Assembly: GCF_000425145.1 (NCBI RefSeq)
Contig: NZ_AULF01000010.1
Coordinates: 96,183-160,182, forward strand
Direction: 5' to 3'
Source of the DNA: Pedobacter glucosidilyticus DSM 23534
GTDB lineage: Bacteria; Bacteroidota; Bacteroidia; Sphingobacteriales; Sphingobacteriaceae
Length of the DNA: 64,000 nt
In this document: positions 28,748-37,614 of the stretch, piece by piece
How positions within the stretch are numbered: position 1 is the first letter of the stretch
Layout: every line of letters begins with the position of its first letter
Position numbers and translations under genes: made by a program
The notes under the pieces: generated by a model
Told to the model about the DNA's origin: nothing
The model's input: only the letters and a program-made list of their open reading frames with translations
Databases searched by the model: none

Positions 28748-31501
28748 ATGAAAAAGAACCTGTTCAACTATAAGACTTTTATATTAACGCTGTTATGGCT
28801 CATAACAGCTGATGTATGCTTAGCGCAAATAAGTGTACAAAAACTAAGATGCGAGTCTTTAGAAAACCCATTAGCTATAGATAATAGCCAACCTCGTTTA
28901 AGCTGGCAAATTAGCAGTCTGCAAAGAGGGGTTATGCAAACAGCTTGGCAAGTTTTGGTAGCTTCTTCTCCTGAAAAATTAACAGAAAAAGATGCTGATT
29001 TATGGAACTCTGGTAAAGTAAATACCAGCGAGTCTTTACACAACCCCTATGCAGGTAAAACTTTAAAAGCCAGAGAAAAATGCTTCTGGAAAGTTAAAGT
29101 TTGGACAAATAAAGGCGAAAGCGCTTGGAGTGAAACGGCTAACTGGACAGTTGGTTTATTGTATTATAAAGCTTGGAATGGCCGCTGGATAGGTTTCGAC
29201 CGTCATTTTCCTTGGGATAATGAGGAGGAACAAAAGTTATCTGCTCGTTACTTCCGCAAAGAGTTTGAGGTAAAAAAGCAAATCAAATCGGCAACAGCCT
29301 ACATCATGGGCTTAGGTTTGTATGAGTTTTATGTAAACGGACAAAAAATTGGCAATCAGGTTTTAGCGCCTGCACCAACAGATTATCAGGAAAATATCCA
29401 GTACAATGCTTTTGATATTACTTCAAACATGAACCAAGGTAAACAAGCTATTGGTGTAATTTTAGGGAATGGTAGGTATTATGCCATGCGTCAGGCTAAG
29501 CCTTATAAAGTAAAAACTTTTGGTTTCCCTAAGTTATTGATGCAAATCCATGTACAGTATACCGATGGAACCTCAGAAACCATTAAAACTGATGAAAGCT
29601 GGAAAGGTACTGCAAACGGCCCGATACTAGCCAATAACGAGTATGATGGTGAGGTTTACGATGCCAGAAAAGAATTTATAGGCTGGGCGCAACCTGGTTT
29701 TAATGATCAAGAATGGCTTAAAGCCGAGTATGTGCAAGAGCCAGGCGGTAAGTTTGAAGCTCAGAAAATAGCACCAATGAAGGTGATGCAAGATATTTAT
29801 CCGGTTAGCATCACACCAAAAGGTAATGGCAAGTATCTGATAGATTTTGGACAGAATTTTTCTGGCTGGATGAAAATAAGTGTACAAGGTACAATTGGTG
29901 ATACCATCAAAATGCGTTTTGCAGAATCTTTACAAAGCAATGGCGAGCTCTTCACCACCAACTTACGTGATGCTAAAGTTACAGATACTTATATCCTTAA
30001 CGGAAAAGGTAAAGAAGTTTGGGAGCCTAAATTTGTATATCACGGTTTCCGCTATACAGAAGTAAGCGGTTTTAAAGGGCAACCTAGCAAAGAAAGTTTT
30101 GTAGGTAGGTTTGTTTATGATGATATGGCTACTACCGGAACTTTTCAATCATCACATGCATTATTAAACCAAATTTTTAAGAACTCTTGGTGGGGTATAG
30201 CATCCAATTATAAAGGGATGCCGATAGATTGTCCGCAACGTAACGAGCGCCAGCCTTGGTTGGGCGACCGTACCGTGGGTGCTTACGGCGAGAACTTTTT
30301 ATTTGACAATGCTACATTTTACGCTAAATGGTTAGATGATATCAGATACGCACAAAAAGAAGATGGTGCTATACCAGATGTTGCCCCTGCCTTTTGGAGA
30401 TATTATAGCGATAACGTGAGCTGGCCAGCAACTTTAACTTTGGTTACCGATATGCTTTACCGCCAAACAGCTGATGTTAAGGTTTTAGAGCAAAATTACC
30501 CTGCTATAAAAAAATGGCTTTCATACATGAAAGACCGATACATGAACGATAAAGGTATCATCACCAAAGATAGCTACGGCGATTGGTGCGAACCACCTTT
30601 AACGGCAGAAGACGGACGTGGTGTAAATGCAGATCAAAAGCACCCCAGTGCTTTAATTTCTACGGCTTATTACTACCATTTGCTTACCATCATGACCAAA
30701 TTTAGTGTCTTAACAGGTAATACTCAGGATAGCTTGTATTTTACACAAGAGGCTGCTAAAATGAAAAAAGCCTTTAATCAGGAGTTTTATAAAAACGGTT
30801 ATTATGGCAGTAATAAGTTAACAGATAATCTTTTACCATTGGCTTTCGGCATAGCAGAAGGAGAGCAAAGAAAGCAAGTAATTACTCAGGTAATAGACAT
30901 CATCGAGAATAAAAACAAAGGACATTTAAGTACTGGCGTAGTGGGTACACAGTGGCTTATGCGTACGCTAACCCAAATCGGAAGAAACGATTTAGCTTTT
31001 AAAATAGCTACCAACACCACTTATCCATCTTGGGGCTATATGCTAGAAAATGGCGCTACCACCATTTGGGAGTTATGGAATGGCAATACAGCAGCACCAA
31101 AAATGAATTCGCAAAACCATGTGATGATGCTGGGCGATTTACTCATTTGGTATTACGAAAGTTTGGCAGGCATCAGTTCTGATACACAGCAAACTGGCTT
31201 CAAAAAAATCATCATGAAACCAGAAGAAATCAATGGGCTAAACTGGGTAAATGCAAGTTATCAATCTCCTTACGGTGAGGTTAAAAGTTATTGGAAGAAA
31301 GAAAAATCATCATTTAACTGGCAAATAACCATTCCTGCAAATAGCAGTGCTTTGGTTTACATCCCTGTAAAGGATAAACAAGAGGTAAAAGAAGGGAACC
31401 AGAAAATTAACGATTCATCAAACATCAAATACATTAAAACAGAAGGCGGCAAGGCTATTTACGAAGTGCTTTCTGGTAGTTATCATTTTAAAGTGAATTA
31501 A
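28748..31501 (+). CDS. GH78 alpha-L-rhamnosidase, secreted
   Basis: 917 residues with a signal peptide (ending CLAQ). The N-terminal fibronectin-like start 'LRCESLENPLAIDNSQPRLS' and beta domains precede an (alpha/alpha)6 barrel. The general-acid motif is CPQRNERQPWLGDRT (E500) and the base candidate is in TIWELWNG (E775), both as in GH78. The classic motif reads RDERxGWxGD; here it is RNERQPWLGD. It removes terminal alpha-L-rhamnose, which occurs in several RG-II side chains. Confidence 0.92.
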   Translation: MKKNLFNYKTFILTLLWLITADVCLAQISVQKLRCESLENPLAIDNSQPRLSWQISSLQRGVMQTAWQVLVASSPEKLTEKDADLWNSGKVNTSESLHNPYAGKTLKAREKCFWKVKVWTNKGESAWSETANWTVGLLYYKAWNGRWIGFDRHFPWDNEEEQKLSARYFRKEFEVKKQIKSATAYIMGLGLYEFYVNGQKIGNQVLAPAPTDYQENIQYNAFDITSNMNQGKQAIGVILGNGRYYAMRQAKPYKVKTFGFPKLLMQIHVQYTDGTSETIKTDESWKGTANGPILANNEYDGEVYDARKEFIGWAQPGFNDQEWLKAEYVQEPGGKFEAQKIAPMKVMQDIYPVSITPKGNGKYLIDFGQNFSGWMKISVQGTIGDTIKMRFAESLQSNGELFTTNLRDAKVTDTYILNGKGKEVWEPKFVYHGFRYTEVSGFKGQPSKESFVGRFVYDDMATTGTFQSSHALLNQIFKNSWWGIASNYKGMPIDCPQRNERQPWLGDRTVGAYGENFLFDNATFYAKWLDDIRYAQKEDGAIPDVAPAFWRYYSDNVSWPATLTLVTDMLYRQTADVKVLEQNYPAIKKWLSYMKDRYMNDKGIITKDSYGDWCEPPLTAEDGRGVNADQKHPSALISTAYYYHLLTIMTKFSVLTGNTQDSLYFTQEAAKMKKAFNQEFYKNGYYGSNKLTDNLLPLAFGIAEGEQRKQVITQVIDIIENKNKGHLSTGVVGTQWLMRTLTQIGRNDLAFKIATNTTYPSWGYMLENGATTIWELWNGNTAAPKMNSQNHVMMLGDLLIWYYESLAGISSDTQQTGFKKIIMKPEEINGLNWVNASYQSPYGEVKSYWKKEKSSFNWQITIPANSSALVYIPVKDKQEVKEGNQKINDSSNIKYIKTEGGKAIYEVLSGSYHFKVN

Positions 31502-31502
31502 T

Positions 31503-32141
31503 ATGAAAAGTCTTAAATACATCATGCTGTTATGGCTGGCACTACCCATTTTGGTAAAAGCCCAAACAGAGCAAGAGCAAAAAGCTGCCGAGTGGGTAAG
31601 CAGCTTAAATTTAAATGATGCTGCCAAAGAAAATCGTGTAAAAGCGGTTATTGCAAAGCATTTAACAGCTGTAAGAGATTGGCATAATAGCCACCCGGCA
31701 AGCACAGTTCCGGCTGGTATAAACCCTATTACAGGAGAGAAATTAAGCGAGTTACACCGCCAAATTATTGCAGATTCTGCCATGCCAGATAGCGTACACA
31801 AAAACTTAATGACTGGCTTAAGAGCCGATTTATCTCCAGAACAAGTAATTGCCATTTTAGATAAATACACCATCGGTAAGGTAGCATTTACCATGCAAGG
31901 TTATAAAGCCATTGTACCTAACATGACAGCTACTGAAGAAGCTTTTATCCAAAAGAATTTAGAAGAAGCTCGCGAAATGGCTGTTGATTATAAAAGCATG
32001 AAACAGATATCGGCCATTTTTGAGATTTACAAAAACAAGTGCGAGCAGTATTTAAACAACAATGGCAGAAACTGGCGACAAATGTATAAAGACTATGTAA
32101 ACGCCCAAAAGGCAAAGAAACAAGCAGAAGCAAAAAAGTAA
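31503..32141 (+). CDS. DUF3826 protein, secreted
   Basis: 212 residues with a signal peptide (ending LVKAQ). Helical and charged, with the same conserved blocks as the protein at 9070 (VKAVIAKHL, TIGKVAFTMQGYKAIVPNM, LEEAREMAVD, YKNKCEQYLNNNG). DUF3826 proteins are found in pectin-degrading loci; the role is unknown. It lies 1 bp after the GH78 gene and 4 bp before the sialidase-like gene, so it is part of the operon. Confidence 0.8.
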   Translation: MKSLKYIMLLWLALPILVKAQTEQEQKAAEWVSSLNLNDAAKENRVKAVIAKHLTAVRDWHNSHPASTVPAGINPITGEKLSELHRQIIADSAMPDSVHKNLMTGLRADLSPEQVIAILDKYTIGKVAFTMQGYKAIVPNMTATEEAFIQKNLEEAREMAVDYKSMKQISAIFEIYKNKCEQYLNNNGRNWRQMYKDYVNAQKAKKQAEAKK

Positions 32142-32145
32142 AACC

Positions 32146-33285
32146 ATGTTAAAAAGATATATCATTTTCCTATTCATATGCTTTGGAGTTTCATCGTTGG
32201 CAATAGCGCAAGAAGCTAAATGGCGTAAAGGCATTTTAGTAGATGAATTTATTTACGATAAAGCGCCTTTTCCATCTTGTCACTCGGCTACTTTAGCAGA
32301 AACTCCTGAAGGCTTGGTTTATGCTTTTTTTGGAGGTACCAGAGAACGCCACCCTGATGTTGAAATATATGTAAGCAGACAGGTAAATGGTAAATGGACA
32401 GCTCCGGTATCGGCAGCAGATGGTGTACAGCCCGATGGGAAAAGATTACCAACATGGAACCCCGTATTGTACCAAGTTCCAGGTGGCGATTTATTACTAT
32501 TTTATAAAGTTGGGCCTAAACCATCAGAATGGTGGGGGATGTTAAAAACATCAAAAGACAATGGTAAAACATGGTCTGCTGCACAAAAACTGCCTGATAC
32601 TTATATCGGCCCTGTAAAAAATAAACCTGTTTTATTAAGCAATGGTAATTTGTTTTCTGCAAGCAGCACAGAAGGTAAGGGTTGGAAAGTTCATTTTGAA
32701 GTAAGTTCTGATTTTGGTAAAACTTGGAGAAAAATTGGTCCGCTAGATGCCGGAAAAGATAGCTTAAATGTAATACAGCCAAGTATTTTAGACCATGGCA
32801 ATGGTAAACTTCAAATTTTAGCCAGAACAAGAAATAGGGCTTTAGCAGAAGCATGGTCTTACGATTATGGCGAAACCTGGACAGCACTTTCTAAAACCAA
32901 TTTGCCAAACAATAACTCTGGTACTGATGCTGTAACGCTAAAAAATGGTAAACATGTTTTGGTTTATAACCATGTTTTACCTCCCGGAGATTTAGCAAAA
33001 GGCCCAAGAACACCTTTAAACGTAGCGGTTTCTAAAGATGGTAAAAATTGGAAAGCGGCACTTATTTTAGAAGATTCGCCTATCAGCCAGTATTCTTATC
33101 CGGCAGTTATCCAAACCAAAGACGGGCTTTTACATTTTGCCTACACCTGGCGAAGAGAGAAAATGAAGCATGTAGTGGTAGACCCATCAAAACTAAAATT
33201 AAAGAAAATAAAAAACGGACAGTGGCCTGCTTTAAAAGGCTATGAAGCACCTGTTTTAAAAGAAACTAAATCAGAAGAAGAATAA
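32146..33285 (+). CDS. Sialidase-like (BNR/Asp-box) six-bladed propeller, secreted
   Basis: 379 residues with a signal peptide (ending SLAIAQ). It has three clear Asp-boxes (SKDNGKTW, SSDFGKTW, SYDYGETW) and a fourth degenerate one (SKDGKNW). The N-terminal segment is FGGTRERHPDVEIYVSR, typical of the BNR_2 group of sialidase-like proteins. The F/YRIP motif and the arginine triad of canonical GH33 are not evident. It is the last secreted enzyme before the cytosolic catabolic genes, as in sialic acid operons where the sialidase precedes transporter and lyase. I infer that it releases a 2-keto-3-deoxy sugar such as Dha or Kdo from RG-II, which is unproven. Confidence 0.6.
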   Translation: MLKRYIIFLFICFGVSSLAIAQEAKWRKGILVDEFIYDKAPFPSCHSATLAETPEGLVYAFFGGTRERHPDVEIYVSRQVNGKWTAPVSAADGVQPDGKRLPTWNPVLYQVPGGDLLLFYKVGPKPSEWWGMLKTSKDNGKTWSAAQKLPDTYIGPVKNKPVLLSNGNLFSASSTEGKGWKVHFEVSSDFGKTWRKIGPLDAGKDSLNVIQPSILDHGNGKLQILARTRNRALAEAWSYDYGETWTALSKTNLPNNNSGTDAVTLKNGKHVLVYNHVLPPGDLAKGPRTPLNVAVSKDGKNWKAALILEDSPISQYSYPAVIQTKDGLLHFAYTWRREKMKHVVVDPSKLKLKKIKNGQWPALKGYEAPVLKETKSEEE

Positions 33286-33301
33286 AATCAACCATCATAA
33301 A

Positions 33302-34444
33302 ATGCAGTTATTAAACATACATTTCCCAGGTAAATTGGTTTTCGGAAATGGTTCATTACAGCAGTTAACCAATGAAATTTTACAGCTTTCCTGTAAAAGA
33401 GTGTTGCTGTTAACTATTGAGCCGCTGTTAGCTACTTTAACAGATTTGAAAACCCAATTAGAACAAGCTGGGGTAGCATTAAGGATTGATACCAGTATTA
33501 TCCAAGAGCCTACTTTTCAGGATTTTAGGAACTTACTGGCGGATAGTAAAGATTTTAATGCTGATTTAGTGTTAGGAATTGGTGGTGGTAGCGTTTTAGA
33601 TATCGCCAAATTAATAGCTGCACAACTAGACAATACTCAAACTTTAGAAGAAATTGTAGGGATAGGTTTCCTTAAAGGCAGAAATATTAAATTGATATGC
33701 GTACCGGCAACATCTGGTACCGGAAGCGAGGTCTCTCCAAACACTATTTTGGTTGATGATGAAGGCCAAAAGAAAGGTATTATCAGTCCGTTTTTAGTGC
33801 CAGATATGGTTTATGTAGACCCATTATTAACCATCAGCGTACCAGCAAGTATTACTGCCGCAACTGGTTTAGATGCTTTAACCCATTGCTTAGAAGCCTT
33901 TACCAATAAGTTTGCTCAGCCATTTATAGATATGTATGCCTTTGAAGGTATGCGCTTGATAGCTGCCAATTTGGTAGATGCTGTACAAGACGGAACAAAC
34001 AAAACAGCCAGAGAACAAGTTGCTATGGGAAGTTTGTTAGGCGGCTTTTGTTTAGGCCCGGTAAATACAGCAGGTGTACATGCACTTTCTTATCCTTTAG
34101 GAAGCATGTTCCATTTGCCACACGGACTTTCAAATGCGCTTTTATTGCCTTATGTGATGGAATTTAACTACCCAGCAGCAGTTAAAAAATATGCGCAGGT
34201 AGCACAAGCCTTAGGTTGCGAAAATCAAGACAATGATGAAAAAATGGCCTTAGCCGGAATTGCCAAAATCAAATCGCTGATAGCCGCTTGTGGTATTCCG
34301 GCTAAGCTTAGCGATTTAAATATACCCAAAGATAAAATTACCGAAATGGCAAAAGACGCCATGCAAATACAACGATTATTAAAAAATAATCCGAGAGAGA
34401 TAACTCTTAAGGATGCAGTTTCTATTTATACAGCAGCTTATTAA
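33302..34444 (+). CDS. Iron-type (group III) alcohol dehydrogenase
   Basis: 380 residues. The NAD(P)-binding motif GIGGGSVLDIAK (residues 92-103) and PATSGTGSE (135-143) are followed by the metal ligands D191 and H195 (DALTH), H260 (GVHAL) and H274 (LPHGLSN). No signal peptide, so cytosolic. Family members include 4-hydroxybutyrate dehydrogenase, which interconverts succinic semialdehyde with a terminal alcohol. The likely role here is reduction of a 4-carbon acid semialdehyde produced by the next gene's aldolase. It lies 16 bp after the sialidase-like gene and 3 bp before the aldolase gene. Confidence 0.88.
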   Translation: MQLLNIHFPGKLVFGNGSLQQLTNEILQLSCKRVLLLTIEPLLATLTDLKTQLEQAGVALRIDTSIIQEPTFQDFRNLLADSKDFNADLVLGIGGGSVLDIAKLIAAQLDNTQTLEEIVGIGFLKGRNIKLICVPATSGTGSEVSPNTILVDDEGQKKGIISPFLVPDMVYVDPLLTISVPASITAATGLDALTHCLEAFTNKFAQPFIDMYAFEGMRLIAANLVDAVQDGTNKTAREQVAMGSLLGGFCLGPVNTAGVHALSYPLGSMFHLPHGLSNALLLPYVMEFNYPAAVKKYAQVAQALGCENQDNDEKMALAGIAKIKSLIAACGIPAKLSDLNIPKDKITEMAKDAMQIQRLLKNNPREITLKDAVSIYTAAY

Positions 34445-34447
34445 CAC

Positions 34448-35389
34448 ATGAACACAGAAAAGAAATTTCAAGGAACTATTGTTCCGGTTGTAGCGCCACT
34501 AGCGCATGATTATAAGCTGGATAAGGAGGCTGTAGAAAGGATTTTTTCTCACCTATATAAAAGCAATGCTTCGCCTTTTATACTGGGTACTACAGGTGAA
34601 TCTGCTTCTTTGCCGCAATCTTTCAAAGAAGATTATATAAAAACAGCAGCAAAAATCAGAACTAAAGATGTAAAGCTGTATGCGGGTATATCATCTAATA
34701 TCGTAGAAGACTCTATAGAGTTTGCGAAATTATGTTTTGATGAAGGTGTAGATGCAGTAGCGGCAACTTTGCCAACCTATTATCATCTGTCAGAAGATCA
34801 AATGAAACGCTATTTTTTAGAGCTAGCAGATGAAATTCCAGGACCTTTAATCATCTATAACATCCCGGCAACTACACACATGTCTATTCCGCTTTCGCTG
34901 ATGGATGAATTAAGTTTACACCCTAATATCGTAGGTGCAAAAGATTCTGAACGTAGCGAGAAAAGATTAGATGATTCTTTAAACCTTTGGAAACACCGAC
35001 CAGATTTTAGCTATTTCTTAGGTTGGGCGGCAAAATCCGCCCATGCACTTATCAACGGTGCCGATGGTTTGGTACCAAGTACCGGAAACATAACACCATC
35101 TATTTATGCAGAAATGTGTAAAGCAGTTTTAAATGGCGATGAAGACTTAGCTTTCCATTATCAATCACAGTCTGATAAATTAGGCCATTTATACCAGCAT
35201 GACCGCTCTTTGGGCGAGTCTTTATGGGCTTTAAAAGTATTGATGAATGAACTAGGCTTATGCGAAAGTCATATGATGCCGCCGCTTTGCAGCTTATCCC
35301 TAAAAGAGGAAAACGAATTAAGAAAAGGTTTCCACGAGTTAATTAAAAAAGAAAAAATCACCCTGAATTTATTAAGCCATGCCTCATAA
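34448..35389 (+). CDS. DapA/NanA-family class I aldolase (Schiff-base lyase)
   Basis: 313 residues with the family motif GTTGES (47-52), Tyr137 in IIYNIPATT and Schiff-base Lys165 in VGAKDSE. The family covers dihydrodipicolinate synthase, N-acetylneuraminate lyase, KDG aldolase and similar enzymes, most of which join or cleave pyruvate. Its position between a reductase and a PdxA2/kinase pair, rather than beside lysine genes, says it is not DapA. I infer that it cleaves a 2-keto-3-deoxy acid, probably Dha, to pyruvate plus a 4-carbon semialdehyde. The gene overlaps the pdxA2 gene by 11 bp. Confidence 0.82.
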   Translation: MNTEKKFQGTIVPVVAPLAHDYKLDKEAVERIFSHLYKSNASPFILGTTGESASLPQSFKEDYIKTAAKIRTKDVKLYAGISSNIVEDSIEFAKLCFDEGVDAVAATLPTYYHLSEDQMKRYFLELADEIPGPLIIYNIPATTHMSIPLSLMDELSLHPNIVGAKDSERSEKRLDDSLNLWKHRPDFSYFLGWAAKSAHALINGADGLVPSTGNITPSIYAEMCKAVLNGDEDLAFHYQSQSDKLGHLYQHDRSLGESLWALKVLMNELGLCESHMMPPLCSLSLKEENELRKGFHELIKKEKITLNLLSHAS

Positions 35390-36428
35390 ACCAATCATCG
35401 GAATTACCATGGGCGACCCGGCCAGCATTGGGCCAGAAATTGCCGTAAAAGCACTTCTTGATTTTAAAATCTATGATTATTGCCGTCCTTTATTAGTTGG
35501 TGATGCTGCCGTTTTTAAGCACATCATTAAAAAGTTAGGTTTAATGGCACAAATAAACCCTATACAAAACGTAGCAGATGCCCGTTTTGAAATGGGTAAA
35601 CTAGATGTTTTTGATCTTCAGAATGTAGATTTAGAAAAGCTAGAGTTTGGTGCTATATCTGCCATGGCAGGCGAAGCATCTTTTCAAGCGGTTAAAAAAG
35701 TAATAGAATTGGCTTTAGCCGGAGATATTGATGCAACCGTAACTGGGCCTATCAATAAAAAATCTATCAATGAAGCTGGTCATCATTACGCTGGCCATAC
35801 AGAAATTTATGCCGATTTAACCAATACAAAAAAATACGCCATGCTTTTGGTAGAAGATAACATGAAAGTTATCCATGTTTCTACCCATGTTTCTTTAAGA
35901 CAAGCTTGTGATTTGGTTAAAAAAGAAAGAATTATAGAAGTTGTTGAGCTTTTACATCATGGCTTAATCTCTTTGGGCGAGAAGAATTTAAAAATCGGTA
36001 TAGCAGGTTTAAATCCACATGCAGGAGATTCTGGTCTTTTTGGTACCGAGGATGATGAGGAGATTTTACCAGCCGTACAACAAGCTTTAGCTTTAGGTTA
36101 TGATGTTGAAGGGCCTGTACCGGCAGATACCTTATTTTCTAAAGCTGCAACAGGTTATTATGGAGGTATCGTTGCGATGTATCACGATCAAGGGCATATT
36201 CCGTTTAAGCTTTCTGGTTTTAAATGGAACCCGCTTAAAAAGCAAATGGATAGCGTTAAAGGTGTAAACATCACGATGGGTTTACCTATCATCAGAACAT
36301 CTGTAGACCATGGTACAGCTTTTGAAATTGCAGGTAAAGGCATTGCTAGTTCTGATGCCATGACTTTAGCCATAAACTCTGCTGTACAATTAGCAGCATA
36401 CAGAAAAGCAGAAATCCAACAAGATTAG
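35379..36428 (+). CDS. PdxA2-type 4-phosphate dehydrogenase (putative D-threonate 4-phosphate dehydrogenase)
   Basis: 349 residues with PdxA-family features: GITMGDPASIGPE at the N-terminus, metal-ligand histidines H170 (STHVSLRQ), H214 (NPHAGD) and H269 (MYHDQGH), and IRTSVDHGTAFEIAG at the C-terminus. Classical PdxA makes vitamin B6 from 4-hydroxythreonine 4-phosphate. PdxA2 paralogs sit beside DUF1537 kinases and oxidise and decarboxylate D-threonate 4-phosphate to dihydroxyacetone phosphate (DHAP) and CO2. The neighbouring DUF1537 gene favours the PdxA2 role. The start ATG lies inside the aldolase gene, so the two are translationally coupled. Confidence 0.85.
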   Translation: MPHKPIIGITMGDPASIGPEIAVKALLDFKIYDYCRPLLVGDAAVFKHIIKKLGLMAQINPIQNVADARFEMGKLDVFDLQNVDLEKLEFGAISAMAGEASFQAVKKVIELALAGDIDATVTGPINKKSINEAGHHYAGHTEIYADLTNTKKYAMLLVEDNMKVIHVSTHVSLRQACDLVKKERIIEVVELLHHGLISLGEKNLKIGIAGLNPHAGDSGLFGTEDDEEILPAVQQALALGYDVEGPVPADTLFSKAATGYYGGIVAMYHDQGHIPFKLSGFKWNPLKKQMDSVKGVNITMGLPIIRTSVDHGTAFEIAGKGIASSDAMTLAINSAVQLAAYRKAEIQQD

Positions 36429-36432
36429 CTTC

Positions 36433-37587
36433 ATGATGATAGCCGTTATTGCAGATGATTTAACAGGAGCAGCAGAAATTGGAGGCATTGCTTTAAGATA
36501 CAACCTCACTGTAGAAGTGGTGTCTGCTTTGCAATATGCAAAAAAAGCTGATGTAATTGTGGTTAACGCCAATACCCGTTCTTTAACAGAAGAACAGGCT
36601 AGGGCTGTTATCAAAAGCATTTTTACTGATTTGCAAAAGCTAAATCCGCAGCTGGTATTTAAAAAAATAGATTCTGTTTTACGTGGTCATGTACTGCCAG
36701 AAATAGAAGAGCAAATGCTAGCAATAGGTCAGCAAAAAGCTTTAATATTGGCTGCTAGTCCGGCTTTAGGTCGAGCAATCAAAAATGGTCATTATTATAT
36801 AGAGGGCAAACCTATTCATGAAACAGGCTTTGCTCAAGATCCAGAATATCCTGCAAAAAGTTCTTCTGTAAAAGACCTTTTACGTGTCACATCATCAGTT
36901 TTTCCGGTGCATGTTCAACATCACGAGAGTAATTTGCCAGCAATTGGAGTAACTGTAGGAGAGCTAGAGACTTTTGATGATTTTAACCACTGGCTAAAAC
37001 ATACCAATCATGATGTAGCCTTGGCCGGTTCATCAGCATTTTTTAATGCGCTATTAGCACAACGCTACACCAACTTATCGGCAAACCGTAAAGAACGCTT
37101 GATGCTTAAAAGTCCCATCATTTACGTTTGCGGAAGTAAATTTGATAAAAGTATACAATTAGTAAAGCAAGCACAGCAGCAAGAAGTGGTAAGTTATATG
37201 CCCGCTGCATTAGCTTATGATGTTATAAATCAAGCTACTTTATTAAAGCAATGGCAGCAAGAAATCATCCAGATATTACAATCAAAATCTAAAGTGATAA
37301 TTGCTGTAAATACTTTAGAACAAGCACAAGAAGCTAGACCTGAGGATATCAAAAACCTGATGGCGAGCGTTTTAGAGATGGTATTGCAAGAGGTAAAGGT
37401 TAAAGAATTTATAATAGAAGGTGGTGCTACGGCATCGGCTATATTAGATAAACTTAAAATAAACCGCTTGCTCATGGTGCAAGAAATTGCCCAAGGTTTA
37501 ACCAGAAGTATTGCAAAAGATCAAAAAATAAATATTACTTTAAAGCCAGGTAGTTATACCTGGACAAATAATATATGGAAGTTCTAA
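36433..37587 (+). CDS. Four-carbon acid sugar kinase, DUF1537 family
   Basis: 384 residues. N-terminal substrate-binding motifs ADDLTGAAE (7-15) and KKIDSVLRGH (77-86) and a C-terminal nucleotide-binding region with IIEGGATASAIL and KPGSYTW match the DUF1537 (OtnK/DtnK) family. These kinases phosphorylate C4 acids such as D-threonate, L-threonate and D-erythronate at the terminal hydroxyl. Pairing with PdxA2 points to D-threonate rather than the other acids, whose loci have a dehydrogenase, isomerase and aldolase instead. It lies 4 bp after pdxA2 and 27 bp before the symporter gene. Confidence 0.86.
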   Translation: MMIAVIADDLTGAAEIGGIALRYNLTVEVVSALQYAKKADVIVVNANTRSLTEEQARAVIKSIFTDLQKLNPQLVFKKIDSVLRGHVLPEIEEQMLAIGQQKALILAASPALGRAIKNGHYYIEGKPIHETGFAQDPEYPAKSSSVKDLLRVTSSVFPVHVQHHESNLPAIGVTVGELETFDDFNHWLKHTNHDVALAGSSAFFNALLAQRYTNLSANRKERLMLKSPIIYVCGSKFDKSIQLVKQAQQQEVVSYMPAALAYDVINQATLLKQWQQEIIQILQSKSKVIIAVNTLEQAQEARPEDIKNLMASVLEMVLQEVKVKEFIIEGGATASAILDKLKINRLLMVQEIAQGLTRSIAKDQKINITLKPGSYTWTNNIWKF

Positions 37588-37614
37588 ACTTCTTATAGCA
37601 ACTAACCAATAAAA

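Noticed and set aside
34448..35389. Dihydrodipicolinate synthase (lysine biosynthesis)
   Set aside because: Context and the surrounding acid-sugar enzymes argue against a lysine role.
35379..36428. PdxA as a vitamin B6 biosynthesis enzyme
   Set aside because: It lies between an aldolase and a DUF1537 kinase in a catabolic operon, the setting of PdxA2 proteins, although sequence by eye cannot fully separate the two.
33302..37587. Standard KDG pathway or Kdo catabolism
   Set aside because: No KduI, KduD or KdgK is seen here, and Kdo cleavage would give arabinose, which would not need a C4 acid kinase or PdxA2.
36433..37587. Apiose-acid route (3-oxo-isoapionate kinase is also DUF1537)
   Set aside because: The other enzymes expected for that route (oxidoisomerase, lactonase, decarboxylase or RuBisCO-like protein) are not present here. 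Still a possible alternative.
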